Origin: Rhodospirillaceae bacterium
GTDB taxonomy: Bacteria > Pseudomonadota > Alphaproteobacteria > Thalassobaculales > Thalassobaculaceae
Length of the DNA stretch: 64,000 nucleotides
Assembly: GCA_018401495.1 (NCBI GenBank)
Contig: JAGYJX010000015.1
Span: 124,001 to 188,000 of the forward strand
Reading direction: 5' to 3'
In this document: positions 9,813 through 19,088 of the stretch, piece by piece
How positions within the stretch are numbered: position 1 is the first letter of the stretch
Layout of the letters: every line of letters begins with the position of its first letter
The notes under the pieces: model-generated
The model's input: the letters and a program-made list of their open reading frames with translations, nothing else
The model's database searches: none
Told to the model about the DNA's origin: nothing
Program-made: the position numbers and the translations under genes

Positions 9813-11396
9813 CCCAATCTGCCGTCTCCCGGCCCGCGACGACGCCGGTCGTCGTTGTCGAGAAACTGACAATCGCCCAACCCCAGGGTCGGGTTCTGTT
9901 GCATGAGGCGGATTTTTCGCTTTCCGCCGGCGAGGTGGTGATCCTGGCCGGGCCCAGCGGGTCCGGAAAGTCGACGCTGGTCAACCTGCTGTCCGGGGCG
10001 ATCTCGGCGGCACGCGAGGGCTGGCGGATTTCCGGCCATGTCCGTCACGGCGGCGAGCGGGTCGATCTGTCGCGCGAGCGGGTGGCTCTCGGCGGCGTGG
10101 TGTTCCAGAATTTCGCGCTGTTCGACGAACTGACGGTCGCCCAGAATCTTGCGATAGCGGCCGACCACAACGCGACGGTCGGTGCCTCGCTGATCGCGGC
10201 AATCGACGGGCTGCTGCGGGACGTCGATCGGAACGCCTCGGTGAACGCCTGCAGCGGCGGCCAGCGGCAGCGGGTGGCGATCGCCCGGACCCTGCTCGGC
10301 AATCACCCGGTGCTGTTCCTGGACGAGCCCAACTCCGGGCTCGACGTGTCGGCGTCCAAGCGGCTGGCGGCGCTGATCAAGTCGCTGAGCCAGGACGTCG
10401 GGGTACCGGTGGTGATCATCGCCCACCACTACCGCCACCTGATCGACGTCGCCGACCGGGTCCTGATGCTTGATCCGCGCCGCCACGCGCTGATTGAACT
10501 GCCGCCGGACGCGGCCCGGCTGGAGCGCGAACTGGAGGCCATCGAGAGCGTGTCCGACGTGGACGCGGATCACCGCGTCGAGGCGCCTCTGGCGCCGGAG
10601 CGGACGACGGCGGCGGTCGCCGCCGGTCCAATGCGGTCGTCCGCCGGCTGGCGGTGGAACTGGACCCTGCGGTTTTTCGCCGGCTACCTCTGGGAACTGT
10701 GCTTCTCGCCGTCGGCCCTGCTGTTCGTCGGCCTCGGCAGCGTGATCGTCGGTTTCGTGACGACATGGTTCATCTTCCAGTACATGCCGTTCCGCGACCT
10801 GCTGATGCCGATCATCCATTCCGACGCGTTGGCCGGTCTGGCGTTCAGCGAACTGCGGGTGCTGGCGCCGTTGACGACAGCGGTGCTGATCTCGACACGG
10901 AACGCGGCGCTCATCGGCGCCGACATCGGCCACAAGGTCTACTCCGATCAGATCAAGGCCATGCGGAACCTGAACGTCCCGCACGATGTGTACTCTGACG
11001 GGCGCCGTCCTGCTTGCCTCGGCGGTCGCCTCGGTGGTCCTCGTGGTGATGTCGGAATTCCTGACGGCGTGGGTGGCCATGGTCACCTGGTCGTACATCT
11101 TTCCCGACGATTCCACCTACATGTGGCGTGACCAGTACTTCCAGCGGTTGTGGCCGCCGGGTCAGTTCTTCATGGATGGCATGGACTGGATCGCCCTCAA
11201 GGCAATTCCCTCGATCGTCGGGGCCGCCTGGATCGCGCTGTACTTCGGGTATCGCCCCAAGACCACGGTCGTCGATATCAACCAGTCGATCGCCCAGGCC
11301 TTGATCTGGGGGCTATCCTTCGTCTTGATCTGGCAGTCGGTTCTCACGCTGGTCGAGTTCAAGTACGTGTCCGCGCGATTGGAAAGCACGTTTTGA
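9809..11396 (+). CDS. fused ABC ATPase-permease, MlaF-MlaE type; frame interrupted near 10994
   Basis: Single chain of about 528 residues combining an ABC ATPase and an MlaE-like lipid permease. The ATPase half (about 1-235) shows Walker A 'GPSGSGKST', signature 'CSGGQRQRVAIARTLL', Walker B 'VLFLDEPNSGLD' and the H-loop 'IIAHHYRH'. A linker of about 45 residues leads to a membrane half. In it, 'ISTRNAALIGADIGHK' followed by 'VYSDQIKAMRNLNVPHDVYL' matches the conserved MlaE coupling region. An extra T near 10994 breaks the frame; removing it joins 'HDVY' to 'LTGAVLLASAVASVVLVVMS'. MlaF and MlaE are normally separate proteins working with an MCE subunit, and no MCE protein is encoded nearby. 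Export or import of lipids is inferred from family. Confidence 0.82.
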
Positions 11397-11427
11397 GGCA
11401 GTCTGGCCGGTAGACGGGAGGGGCGGG

Positions 11428-12318
11428 ATGGCGAGTTTTCGTGACCAGATTCAGGCGCACGCCGGTACCGGCGCTTTGCTGACCCGGGCGCAGGAGCGAG
11501 CCCTGCTGCGTCTCGGCACGGCCGGCTATGGCCTCGACTACGATGGCGCGCGGGGCGCGGTTCTCGACGCGGCGGCGGGTAACGACCTGATCCTGGAGAG
11601 CGCGGTCGAGGATACTGTCGCCGACTACCTTCGGGCCAGGGGGGGAGCGTCGGGACGGGTGTCCCGACCGGTGTTCATGGCGGCGGTCGACCTCTATCGG
11701 TCGCGCGCCCGCGGGCAGATCGGCCCCGATCAGGCGGCGATCCGGGTGAAGGACCTGATGATCCGCCGCGGCCTCGAGCCGGCTGCTTCCGGAGTGCTGG
11801 TGCGCAGCCGACGGTGGTTCAACCGGATCCCGCGTCCGGCGGCTGGAGCGGAGACCGCGGCCGCGGCGATCGAGGTGTCGGCTCCGGTCGCCACGCCAGC
11901 CGGGGTGCAAGCCCCGGTGCAGGAGACGCTGGCTGCCTGGGCGCAGGCGTTCAACGCCCGCAACGTTCCCGGCGTCCTGGCGCTGTACGCGCCAGATGCG
12001 CTGCTTCTGGCCACCGCGTCGGCAGAGCCGCTGCGCGGGCCGGAGTCGATGCGCGCCTATTTCGAACAGCTGATGGTGGCGCAGGCGGCGGGCGTCCAGT
12101 TCCAGTCCACCCTCGCCGTCGCCGGGACCGATCCGGCAACCGCCAGCGGTCTGTACGTCTTCACCTGGACGGGACGCACCGGACGTCGGGTCACCAGCCC
12201 GGCGCGCTTCACCTATGTGATCAGCCGGGCCGGATCCGGAGCGTCAGGGTTGATCCGGCAACATCACTCGTCGGCCATTCCGACAACGCTCGAGCCTGAC
12301 GCCACCTGCCCGGTCTAG
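11428..12318 (+). CDS. RSRRW-motif domain fused to SnoaL/SgcJ-like domain
   Basis: 296 residues. Residues 1-135 are helical and clearly related to the product of 14678-15130. Both have an 'EE/YDGARG' helix, a '(D/E)(L/M)YR' helix, an '(A)xxRVK' helix and end in G-x-(L/V)-(V/I)RSRRW(F/Y)N. Residues 155-290 resemble the SnoaL/SgcJ (CaMKII association-like) fold: 'AWAQAFNARNVPGVLALYAP', 'YVFTWTGRTGRRVTS' and 'HHSSAIP'. The domain usually forms cone-shaped dimers or binds small ligands. A strong ribosome binding site (GGGAGGGGCGGG) and a 31-base gap place it in the same operon as the MlaFE-like transporter. Function unknown. Confidence 0.7.
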   Translation: MASFRDQIQAHAGTGALLTRAQERALLRLGTAGYGLDYDGARGAVLDAAAGNDLILESAVEDTVADYLRARGGASGRVSRPVFMAAVDLYRSRARGQIGPDQAAIRVKDLMIRRGLEPAASGVLVRSRRWFNRIPRPAAGAETAAAAIEVSAPVATPAGVQAPVQETLAAWAQAFNARNVPGVLALYAPDALLLATASAEPLRGPESMRAYFEQLMVAQAAGVQFQSTLAVAGTDPATASGLYVFTWTGRTGRRVTSPARFTYVISRAGSGASGLIRQHHSSAIPTTLEPDATCPV

Positions 12319-12358
12319 GACAGGGTTCGAAGCGCGAGGTGTGGAGCAGGGGCCCGGC

Positions 12359-12784
12359 TCACGTCTCCTCGACCTGCTTCACGCCGCCGAGGCGGTAGTG
12401 CAGGAACGAGAAGCACACGCCGAAGGTGAGAATGCCGACGACGGTGAGTTGGATGGCCGTCACCAGATCGTCGACCGTGCGAAGCTCAACCCAGTCGGCT
12501 TCGACCAGATACCAGGCGCTGGCTGCAAACATGATCGAGATCAGCCCGACGCCGCCCTTCTGGAGCGACCGTCGGGTAATGTCGCCGATGGTGTAGAAGC
12601 CGAACCCGAGGGCGCCCGCGATCGCGATCTGAAGGACATGCTCGCTCGGCGGCTGGATCACGTCAGAGGTGACCCAGTGGTAGTAGGAATAACCGCTGAC
12701 GTTGTACGTGGAAAACACGATGAACACGCACAACAACACGCGCGCCAGCACGCCGCCGAGATCGAGTGTGTGAGCGTTCCCCAT
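12359..12784 (-). CDS. small four-span membrane protein (DUF6524-like)
   Basis: 141 residues with four predicted membrane helices and the early motif 'TYNVSGYSYYHWV'. This recalls the small membrane family I know as DUF6524; the name is from memory and should be checked. The function of that family is not known to me. The gene is convergent with 11428-12318 and begins at ATG 12784. It is separated by 75 bases from the exported protein gene upstream on the same strand. Confidence 0.65.
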   Translation of the reverse strand: MGNAHTLDLGGVLARVLLCVFIVFSTYNVSGYSYYHWVTSDVIQPPSEHVLQIAIAGALGFGFYTIGDITRRSLQKGGVGLISIMFAASAWYLVEADWVELRTVDDLVTAIQLTVVGILTFGVCFSFLHYRLGGVKQVEET

Positions 12785-12859
12785 GGCCGTGACCTTGCGT
12801 GTGCGGGTCTCGAGCGTCCCTGATCGGTGGTTCAGACCGCCGGTCGAGGTGCCGAGAAA

Positions 12860-13870
12860 CTACCCCGGCCGGCCGGCGCCTGCAACGATACTTGACGGAG
12901 GGCAGCCCCGGATGAGGGCGTCGCACACCGCGGATTGCGCATGCTCCCGGGCCAGCCGCGACGCCCGGGCGTGGGCGCTCCGGATGAGCGACCGCAGCTC
13001 CGCCTCGAAGCCCGGGCGGGTGACCGCGCCGTCCAGTTCGTTCAGGGCATAGTCGACGCCCCATATCCCGGCCGACACCCCCAACAAGGTGGCGCCGGCC
13101 AACACGGCGCCGTTGGCGCCAAGCATCGGAGAAGCGATCAGGCCGGCGATGGTGGGGGCCAGAACGACCCGGCTCGCCGCGCTGACCGACCGGGTCGCCA
13201 GGGGTCGGAGGGAGCGGAACAACACGCCTTCGGTGGTGCCGCCCGCACCGTCTTCCTCGACGCCGAAGATCGCACGCTCCACGAGGTCGGGCGGCCGGCT
13301 CGCGCCGATGGCCGGATCGAGCAGGGGCCGTCCGTGGAGTGCCAGCAGCGGCGCCGCGGCCACTCCGGCCTCGCTTGCGGCCTGTCGGATGCGCTCGCCG
13401 CGCTCCGAAGCCAGACGTTGGTCGAGGGCCATCAGCCTGGCCATGGACCGGCTCCAGCCGTCGCCGGCCTCCGCGGCTGAGCGCCCGGACATCACCACCG
13501 TTTCATCGAACCGCCGCTCGACCTCGGCGGCGAGTTGGGCGTGAAGGATCGAGAGATCCGGAAGGCGCCCGAAGTAGATTTCCCGAGCGGTGGCCTTGAG
13601 CCCGACATAGGTCAGATCCGTGGCGGTAATCAGGCTGGACAACCATCCATAGACCCAGTCGGCGTAAGCCGGGATCCTGGCTTCCATGGCGTCGAAGGTC
13701 GTCGAGAGCGTGTTGTCGACCAGACGGGGGGCCGCGCGTCGAAGGGTATCGGCGTCCCTGGCCGCCCAGATCCCGGCGCGGAGCGCGGGATCCTCGGCGA
13801 GCGCCGGTGCGGGGCTCAGCAGAGCCAGCAAGACCGAGATCAGCCCCCAGACCCGAGCCTGCGCACGCAT
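12860..13870 (-). CDS. exported protein with C-terminal glycine-rich hydrophobic region
   Basis: Not recognised; 336 residues. A clean signal peptide ('VWGLISVLLALLSPAPALAE') precedes a helical, charged domain ('IPAYADWVYGWLSSL', 'ILHAQLAAEVERRFDETVVM'). After it comes a small-residue-rich hydrophobic stretch (about 235-272, 'LAPTIAGLIASPMLGANGAV') and a charged C-terminal helix with two cysteines ('SAVCDALIRGCPP'). The layout, with a soluble part followed by a Gly/Ala hydrophobic hairpin, resembles a longer version of the small exported proteins in this island. Confidence 0.7.
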   Translation of the reverse strand: MRAQARVWGLISVLLALLSPAPALAEDPALRAGIWAARDADTLRRAAPRLVDNTLSTTFDAMEARIPAYADWVYGWLSSLITATDLTYVGLKATAREIYFGRLPDLSILHAQLAAEVERRFDETVVMSGRSAAEAGDGWSRSMARLMALDQRLASERGERIRQAASEAGVAAAPLLALHGRPLLDPAIGASRPPDLVERAIFGVEEDGAGGTTEGVLFRSLRPLATRSVSAASRVVLAPTIAGLIASPMLGANGAVLAGATLLGVSAGIWGVDYALNELDGAVTRPGFEAELRSLIRSAHARASRLAREHAQSAVCDALIRGCPPSSIVAGAGRPG

Positions 13871-14097
13871 CCGGACATCCCACCTGGTGCAGCGGCGCCG
13901 AGCGCCGACCGATGCAAGATCTAGCAGGCTCGTGCGCTACGATCCACCACGCCGGTGCCGTCGTGTTGCGGCGCGGAACAAAGTCAGTGGCGCGACCGCA
14001 ACGCGAGTGTAATCTTTATGATATAAGCGTAGTTTGGTGGAGGGGCCGTCGCACAACGCGGCGGTGGTGAAACGGAACGACGGGAAGGATTTGGCAG

Positions 14098-14541
14098 ATG
14101 CGCGTTTGGCGACTGGCCGTGATTGTGCTCGGAACGCTGTGGTTGTCGGTGGGCGGTGCCCAGGCGCAGACCCAGGGGACGGCCCCGGCGACTCCGCCTG
14201 CGGCGTCGGCTCCGGCTGACGCGACGGCGGCCCAGCGGGTGCTGACGCCCGAGCAGATCGAGGAACTGCAGGCGATGGTTGGGCGCATGCAGTCGGCCAT
14301 GCAGGACATGGTGAGTTCGGCCCGCAGCACCGCCGGGCGTCTCGCCGCCGGCGGCCAGACCATCGTTCTGAGCACCAACGAGATCGCGGCGATCGCGATC
14401 GGGGCGGCTGGCGGCGCGATCGTTATCGATCTGCTCGGCGGTGGCGGGCTTGCCACCATCGCGGGTGCGGTTGTCGGCGGTGTCGCGGCGCATTGGCTGA
14501 TTACCGTGCCGCCGGCGGCTTCGCCGGCCAGTGCGGGCTGA
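14098..14541 (+). CDS. exported protein with glycine-rich hydrophobic region
   Basis: Not recognised; 147 residues. Signal peptide ('WRLAVIVLGTLWLSVGGAQA'), a low-complexity Ala/Pro/Thr linker, a short amphipathic helix ('LTPEQIEELQAMVGRMQSAM'), then a Gly-zipper-like hydrophobic region ('IAIGAAGGAIVIDLLGGGG', 'IAGAVVGGVAAHWLI'). GGGAAGGA lies 8 bases before the ATG. A possible AT-rich -10-like element (TATGAT at 14017-14022) lies in the 227-base gap upstream. It shares design with 6441-6778, 6897-7220 and 7341-7709. Confidence 0.7.
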   Translation: MRVWRLAVIVLGTLWLSVGGAQAQTQGTAPATPPAASAPADATAAQRVLTPEQIEELQAMVGRMQSAMQDMVSSARSTAGRLAAGGQTIVLSTNEIAAIAIGAAGGAIVIDLLGGGGLATIAGAVVGGVAAHWLITVPPAASPASAG

Positions 14542-14677
14542 CGTTTCTCCGCCGATCGACATGACGCGCGCGGCAGCTTTGCTGCAGCGGCATTGTTAAT
14601 CGCTTGAAAAATCAGGCCCGATGCGGTTTCTACTCGCTTCGGGCCTGATGGCTGTGCAGGGGCGGGCGATACTGAGA

Positions 14678-15130
14678 ATGGACCAGATGATGCCGCAAGG
14701 TATGGACGGCCGACGCCGTTTCGCCGACATGGTCCGCATCGAGGCGATGAACGGTGGCTTCATCCGCGTGGACGAGGAGCGGCGGCTGCTGCAGGACGGC
14801 ATGGCGCGCTACAACCTCTCCCTCGAGGAAGCTCGGGGCGTTCTGCTGTCCACCGTCAACGACCAGGGCTTCGCGCTGCAGCGCGCCACCGAGTCCGAGA
14901 TCCGGGACCTGATCCTGGTGCAATCGGCGCGCGGCCGGGTTCGCCGGCTCTCCAAGTCGGATTTCGATCAGGCCGTCGAGATGTATCGGGCCAAGACCAA
15001 GGGACGGGTCTCTTCCGAGGAAGCGCGGGTTCGGGTCAAGGCGATCATGGAGGAGAACGACGTTCAACCGAAGCGCGCCGGGTGGGTGATCCGTTCGCGC
15101 CGCTGGTACAACTCGATCAAGGCTGTCTGA
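14678..15130 (+). CDS. RSRRW-motif helical protein, paralogue of the domain at 11428-12318
   Basis: About 150 residues from ATG 14678; an earlier in-frame ATG at 14621 would add 19 residues. It is all helical and charged, with 'GGFIRVDEERRLL', 'YNLSLEEARGVLLSTVNDQG', 'FDQAVEMYRAKTKGRVSSEE' and the C-terminal 'GWVIRSRRWYNSIK'. It aligns along its length with residues 1-135 of the product at 11428-12318, including the RSRRW end. I do not recognise the family. It sits 49 bases before the first Mic60-like gene and is probably co-transcribed with it. Confidence 0.68.
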   Translation: MDQMMPQGMDGRRRFADMVRIEAMNGGFIRVDEERRLLQDGMARYNLSLEEARGVLLSTVNDQGFALQRATESEIRDLILVQSARGRVRRLSKSDFDQAVEMYRAKTKGRVSSEEARVRVKAIMEENDVQPKRAGWVIRSRRWYNSIKAV

Positions 15131-15179
15131 CGGGGACTGCTGCTTGCCGGTGTCGCGCCGGCGGAGGGGGATTGAAGGC

Positions 15180-16592
15180 ATGGCCAACCGACCATTACCG
15201 AACGTGGACCCGGAAGCGCTGTCCAAGCTGGCGAGCCAATACCCGGGCAGTGGCGACGTTCGCTCGGAGCCGAAGCTTGGCGGCGGCGGAACGGGCGGGA
15301 CCTCCGGCTCTGGCGGGTCGGGATCGGGTGCGGCGGGGACGCCGAAGGCGGTTCCGGTCGCGCAAGCCGGCGGTGGCGCGCGGCGGAAGCCGGGGGCGGC
15401 GGTCGCGACCGGCCTGTTCGCCGTTGTGGCGGTGGCCGCAGCCGTGGCAGCACTGGCAGCGCCCAGCTTGCGGAGCGAGGCCCGCGTCCTGTTGCAGCGC
15501 CATGTCCCGCAACTGGATGCGTCGACCGTTGACTTCATCACCGGTCACGATACCCGACGCCTGGAGGTGACCTATGAAGGTCTCGACCAGCGGGTCGCGC
15601 GCCTGACCGAGGCGTTGCAGCGGATTGCCGTTGCTCCAGGGATCGACCCTGCGGCGGCCCGTGAACTGTTGCTGAGGACCGAGTCCAACGAGCGCGTCGA
15701 AGCCGCCGAGGCTGCCCTCGCCGCGCAGACAGCCGCGGTTGCTGCGGTGTCCGACCGGGTGGGGGCCGTTGAGGCCCGGCTGGTCGCCTTCGACGAGATT
15801 CGCCAGTCGCTCGATGCCCTGGTCGCGCGCGCCGAGACCGCGGACCAATCGGTTGCCGGGCTGCGTGAGACGATCGACACCCTTGGCACGCAAGTCGGCG
15901 GGCTGGGAGACGAGGACAAGCGTCTCGCCTCTCTCGTCGAGGAGGCCTCGGGCAAACTCGACGCCACGTCCGGCAGGCTGCAGGAACTCGCGGCGGAGAT
16001 CGCCAGGGCGCATGATGGGCTCGCTCCGGTGGCCGCCCTGACCAATCAGGTCGCTGCCCAGCGCAAGGCGATGGAACTGCCGCTGATCGGCATGACCCAG
16101 CTCCGGATGGCGTTGAACCGCGAGACGCCCTATCGCATGGAACTGGCGCTCGCCAAGCAACTGGTCGCCGACGACAGCGAGGCGGTGCTGGCGTTGTCCG
16201 CGCTCGATCTTCACGCCGGCGCGGGTGTCGCGTCGCTGCCGGGGCTGCGCCGCGACTTCGCCTTCGTGGCGACCCAGATGGGCGGGACGCTGAACCGGAT
16301 CCAGAGCTGGACACAACGCCTCGGAACCTGGGTGGAGGTGCTCGTGGGGACGCGCTCCGTACCGGAGGCGGATCCGATCGGTGAACTGTCGGCGGCGATC
16401 GCCTCGATCGACGCGGCGCTCGAGGCCGGGCAACTCGACCTTGCGATCGAGGAGGCGGCGGCGCTCAGCAACCGCCAGAGCGACGCGCTGCTCGAGGGCT
16501 GGATCGCCGAGGCCCGGCGTCGTCTCGCCACGGAGCGCGCGTTCGACCAGTTCGCGGCGCGTGTCTACGCCCGGATCGGCACCTCCGGATAA
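15180..16592 (+). CDS. Mic60/mitofilin-like inner-membrane coiled-coil protein (first copy)
   Basis: 470 residues. After a Gly/Ser/Pro-rich cytoplasmic N-terminus comes one membrane helix (about 80-100, 'VATGLFAVVAVAAAVAALAA'), then a long coiled coil (about 130-300). The C-terminal domain has the bacterial mitofilin pattern: 'LRMALNRETPYRMELALAKQ', a conserved 'GVASLPGLRRDF', and a final helical repeat ('AALEAGQLDLAIEEAAALS', 'GWIAEARRRLATERAFDQFA'). Bacterial Mic60 shapes intracytoplasmic or inner membrane and contacts outer-membrane proteins. It is usually next to hem genes, which are absent here. GGAGGGG precedes the ATG. The assignment rests on architecture, not on a search. Confidence 0.65.
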   Translation: MANRPLPNVDPEALSKLASQYPGSGDVRSEPKLGGGGTGGTSGSGGSGSGAAGTPKAVPVAQAGGGARRKPGAAVATGLFAVVAVAAAVAALAAPSLRSEARVLLQRHVPQLDASTVDFITGHDTRRLEVTYEGLDQRVARLTEALQRIAVAPGIDPAAARELLLRTESNERVEAAEAALAAQTAAVAAVSDRVGAVEARLVAFDEIRQSLDALVARAETADQSVAGLRETIDTLGTQVGGLGDEDKRLASLVEEASGKLDATSGRLQELAAEIARAHDGLAPVAALTNQVAAQRKAMELPLIGMTQLRMALNRETPYRMELALAKQLVADDSEAVLALSALDLHAGAGVASLPGLRRDFAFVATQMGGTLNRIQSWTQRLGTWVEVLVGTRSVPEADPIGELSAAIASIDAALEAGQLDLAIEEAAALSNRQSDALLEGWIAEARRRLATERAFDQFAARVYARIGTSG

Positions 16593-16640
16593 CAGCCGCC
16601 CGGAACGGCGGTCCGGTCGGCATCGACCTTCGAGGGCGTC

Positions 16641-17271
16641 GTGGACGGCGAATTTGCGAGACTGATAGGCTGGATCGGGGCGCAGGGGCTGCGGGCGCTG
16701 ATCGGCCTCATGCTGCTGGGTCTGCCGATTGTGGCGGTGGCCGCGGTGGCTCGGATGCACCGTCTGCCGCGACTGAACGTCTACTGGCGGACTCCGTCTG
16801 TTACTCTCCCGGCGACGTTCGCGGGTTTTCTTCTGGGGTGGTGCACCTTGTACGCCGACCCGCTAAGCCCGAGCTTTCGTGTCGCCGAGGTATTCGCGCT
16901 CGGCGGGTCCTGGGACATCCCGTGGACTCTGGTTCCTTCGCTACCGTGCCGACCCCGGTCTCTACGGCTACGAGTGGCTGGTATCGACAGTCCGGATACC
17001 GGACGCCGATCCACTGCTGGCGTTCGTGGTGCTGATCATCGCCGTGCTCCTGGTCGCGTCGGTGGTCGCGGCGTTGATGTCTTTGCGTGGGCTCGACCTG
17101 TTGGTCGGGCTGATCGGGATCGTCTTCCTGAGCATAGTGTCGCAGGCGTTCACCATCTACGTCACCGCGCTCGTGGCGTACACCTTCAACACCCTTAACT
17201 TCTGGGCGGCTGCGGTAGCATTTGTCATCCTCCAGTATTATCGAAGGGTCCGCAGCCACGGAATGCATTAA
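16641..17271 (+). CDS. multi-spanning membrane protein, frame interrupted near 16926
   Basis: Not recognised; about 209 residues after removing one base. N-terminal helices ('ALIGLMLLGLPIVAVAAVA', 'PATFAGFLLGWCTLYADP') and C-terminal helices ('FVVLIIAVLLVASVVAAL', 'LIGIVFLSIVSQAFTIYVTA', 'FWAAAVAFVILQYY') lie in two frames. They join at 'DIPWLWFLRYRADPGLYGYE'. The start codon is GTG. It is placed between two Mic60-like genes with gaps of 48 and 98 bases, so it likely belongs to the same operon and may be their membrane partner (inference). Confidence 0.55.
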
Positions 17272-17369
17272 GATTTTGAAATGCTGCACGTGCGTCTTGA
17301 CTCGAACCGCCGGTGCCGCATGATCAACCGGACTCATTCCCTTTCCCGACACGCTTGATCGGAGGCACA

Positions 17370-18435
17370 ATGGCCGACGAAACCCCGCGCTCCGCCTCGA
17401 CCGGAGCGGCCCCGAAGGGCCGAGCCCGATCGACCCGTTCGGCCGCGGCATCAGCCGAACCTGAAGCCGCTGCCGATACCCCGGCAGCCGCCGCTCCAGC
17501 CCCAGACGTGGTGGCCGCCGCCCAGGCAAGTCCTGAGCCGGCTCCGCCGCCGGTGGCGCCACCCAGCCCCGACCCCGACCCCGACCCCGGCCCCGACCCG
17601 GCGGCCCAGCCGAGCCGTCGGTCACCGCGACCGGGCATGCCCCAGAGCCGGCCGGGCTCGGGCAGCGGGGTGGCGCATGGCCGGCCTGCTGGCCGGCTTG
17701 ATCGGCATCGGGCTGGCGTTGTCCTACCCGCAGTGGACACCGATCGTGTACGGATCGTCCGCGTCGGAGACACGCGTCACGGCCGATCAGGTCCGCGCCG
17801 AGGCACGGGCGGAGATCGAAGCGCTGAAGGCGACGATCGCGACCATGACGGCGCGTCAGGCTGGTCTCGAGCAGGCCGTCAACACCGCCAAGCTTCCGGG
17901 CATCCTCATGGTCGCCGAGGATTTGCGCGCGTCGCTCGGCAGTTCCGAGCCCTATGCCGGCACGCTGAACCTGTTCCGCGCCCTGACCGGCGGGGATCCC
18001 GAGGCCGCTGCAATCATCTCCGCGGTCGAGGCACGGGCGGAGATCGGCGTCCCGAGTGTTGACGAGGTGCAGGATCGCTTCGATGAGGCCGCCCACGCCA
18101 TACTGATGGCTGAGCAGCGCCCGGAAGCACGAGGTGATCTGGCTTCCCAGGTGTCTGAGACTGTCGCCAGCCTGACTGCCGCGACCATCCGGCTGCGGTG
18201 GCGTCTCGACGGTGCGCCGACCGGCGACAGCGTCCCCGCGGTGGTTGCGCGGGCGGAGCAGTCGGTCATGAGTTCCGACTTTCCCTCAGCGATCGAGACC
18301 CTGAGCGTGCTTCCGGCGGATCAGGCCGCCCTGGCCGAGCCCTGGATGGCGGTAGCCAAGGCCCGGATCTCGGCGGAGGCAGTTCGCGAAGATCTCGACG
18401 CTTTCATCATCACGACGGCTGCACGCATTCAGTAG
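17370..18435 (+). CDS. Mic60/mitofilin-like protein (second copy), frame interrupted near 17600-17665
   Basis: About 354 residues after removing one base. The Pro/Ala-rich N-terminus (with a 'PDPDPDPGPDP' repeat) is in one frame. A membrane helix ('MAGLLAGLIGIGLALSYPQW'), short coiled coil and C-terminal domain are in the next. The C-terminal domain shows the mitofilin order: 'AEDLRASLGSSEPYAGTLNL', 'FRALTGGDPEAAAII', 'GVPSVDEVQDRF', then a repeat with 'AVVARAEQSVMSSDF' and 'EPWMAVAKARI'. It is shorter than the copy at 15180-16592 because the coiled coil is reduced. GGAGG precedes ATG 17370. Convergent with the ParA gene, 6 bases away. Confidence 0.6.
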
Positions 18436-18441
18436 CGGCGC

Positions 18442-19088
18442 TCAAGCCGATCCGAACAGCGCCGGCTCGAGCTCCCGCGCGAGCCGGCGAATCTCCAGCG
18501 AGGCGTTGGTGTTCGGCGCGAGTTCCTGGGGTGACGCGCCATGGTACGAGGCTTCCTGAAAGACGGCGCGATCTCCGATCTTCGCTTCCAGCGGGTTGAG
18601 GCCGAGCGCCTCGAGCTGCCGCTCCGTGTGCCGAACCACGGTGGCGCGCTTGACCCTGTTCAGCACGGTGCGGAACGCGATGTCACGCCGGGTGAGGGCG
18701 CTCGCGCTCTGGATTACCTTCTTCATCTTGGTGGCCTCGAACAGGCTCGCCTCGTCGGCCATGACCGGAATCAGCACCAGGTCGGCAATTCCCACGGCAT
18801 AAACCATCGTCTGGTTACCGAACCCGGCGGTGTCGACGATGACGATGTCCGCCCGCTCACCGAGGTCCTGCACGGCACCGATGATTGCGTGCTCGTCGGA
18901 GGTCGCCTGGGACTCGACGCTCTGGTAGCTCTCCCCTTGCGGATCCAGCGGGTGGCGGCCTGATTCGGGTCGGTGTCCAGCATCGCCACGCGCTTTCCGG
19001 CGTCGCGCCAGTAAGCCGCGAGCGAGGCTGCGATTGTGGTTTTTCCGGTGCCGCCCTTGCTTGTGGCGACCACGAGCACACTGGCCAT
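18442..19088 (-). CDS. ParA/MinD-type ATPase, orphan; frame interrupted near 18935
   Basis: About 215 residues after restoring one G in the run at 18933-18936. It has the deviant Walker A 'SKGGTGKTT' at the N-terminus, the switch region 'MLDTDPNQAATRW' and Walker B 'ADIVIVDTAGFGNQTM'. Proteins of this size and type position plasmids, chemoreceptor arrays, carboxysomes or other cargo on the nucleoid or membrane. No ParB-like partner or parS-like repeat is visible, so its cargo may be a membrane component of this island (inference). The start is ATG 19088; the frame is open 12 codons further upstream. Confidence 0.82.

Noticed and set aside
17571..17610. Tandem CCCGAC repeat as a regulatory or mobile repeat
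   Set aside because: It encodes a Pro-Asp repeat within the linker of the second Mic60-like protein, so it is a coding low-complexity stretch.
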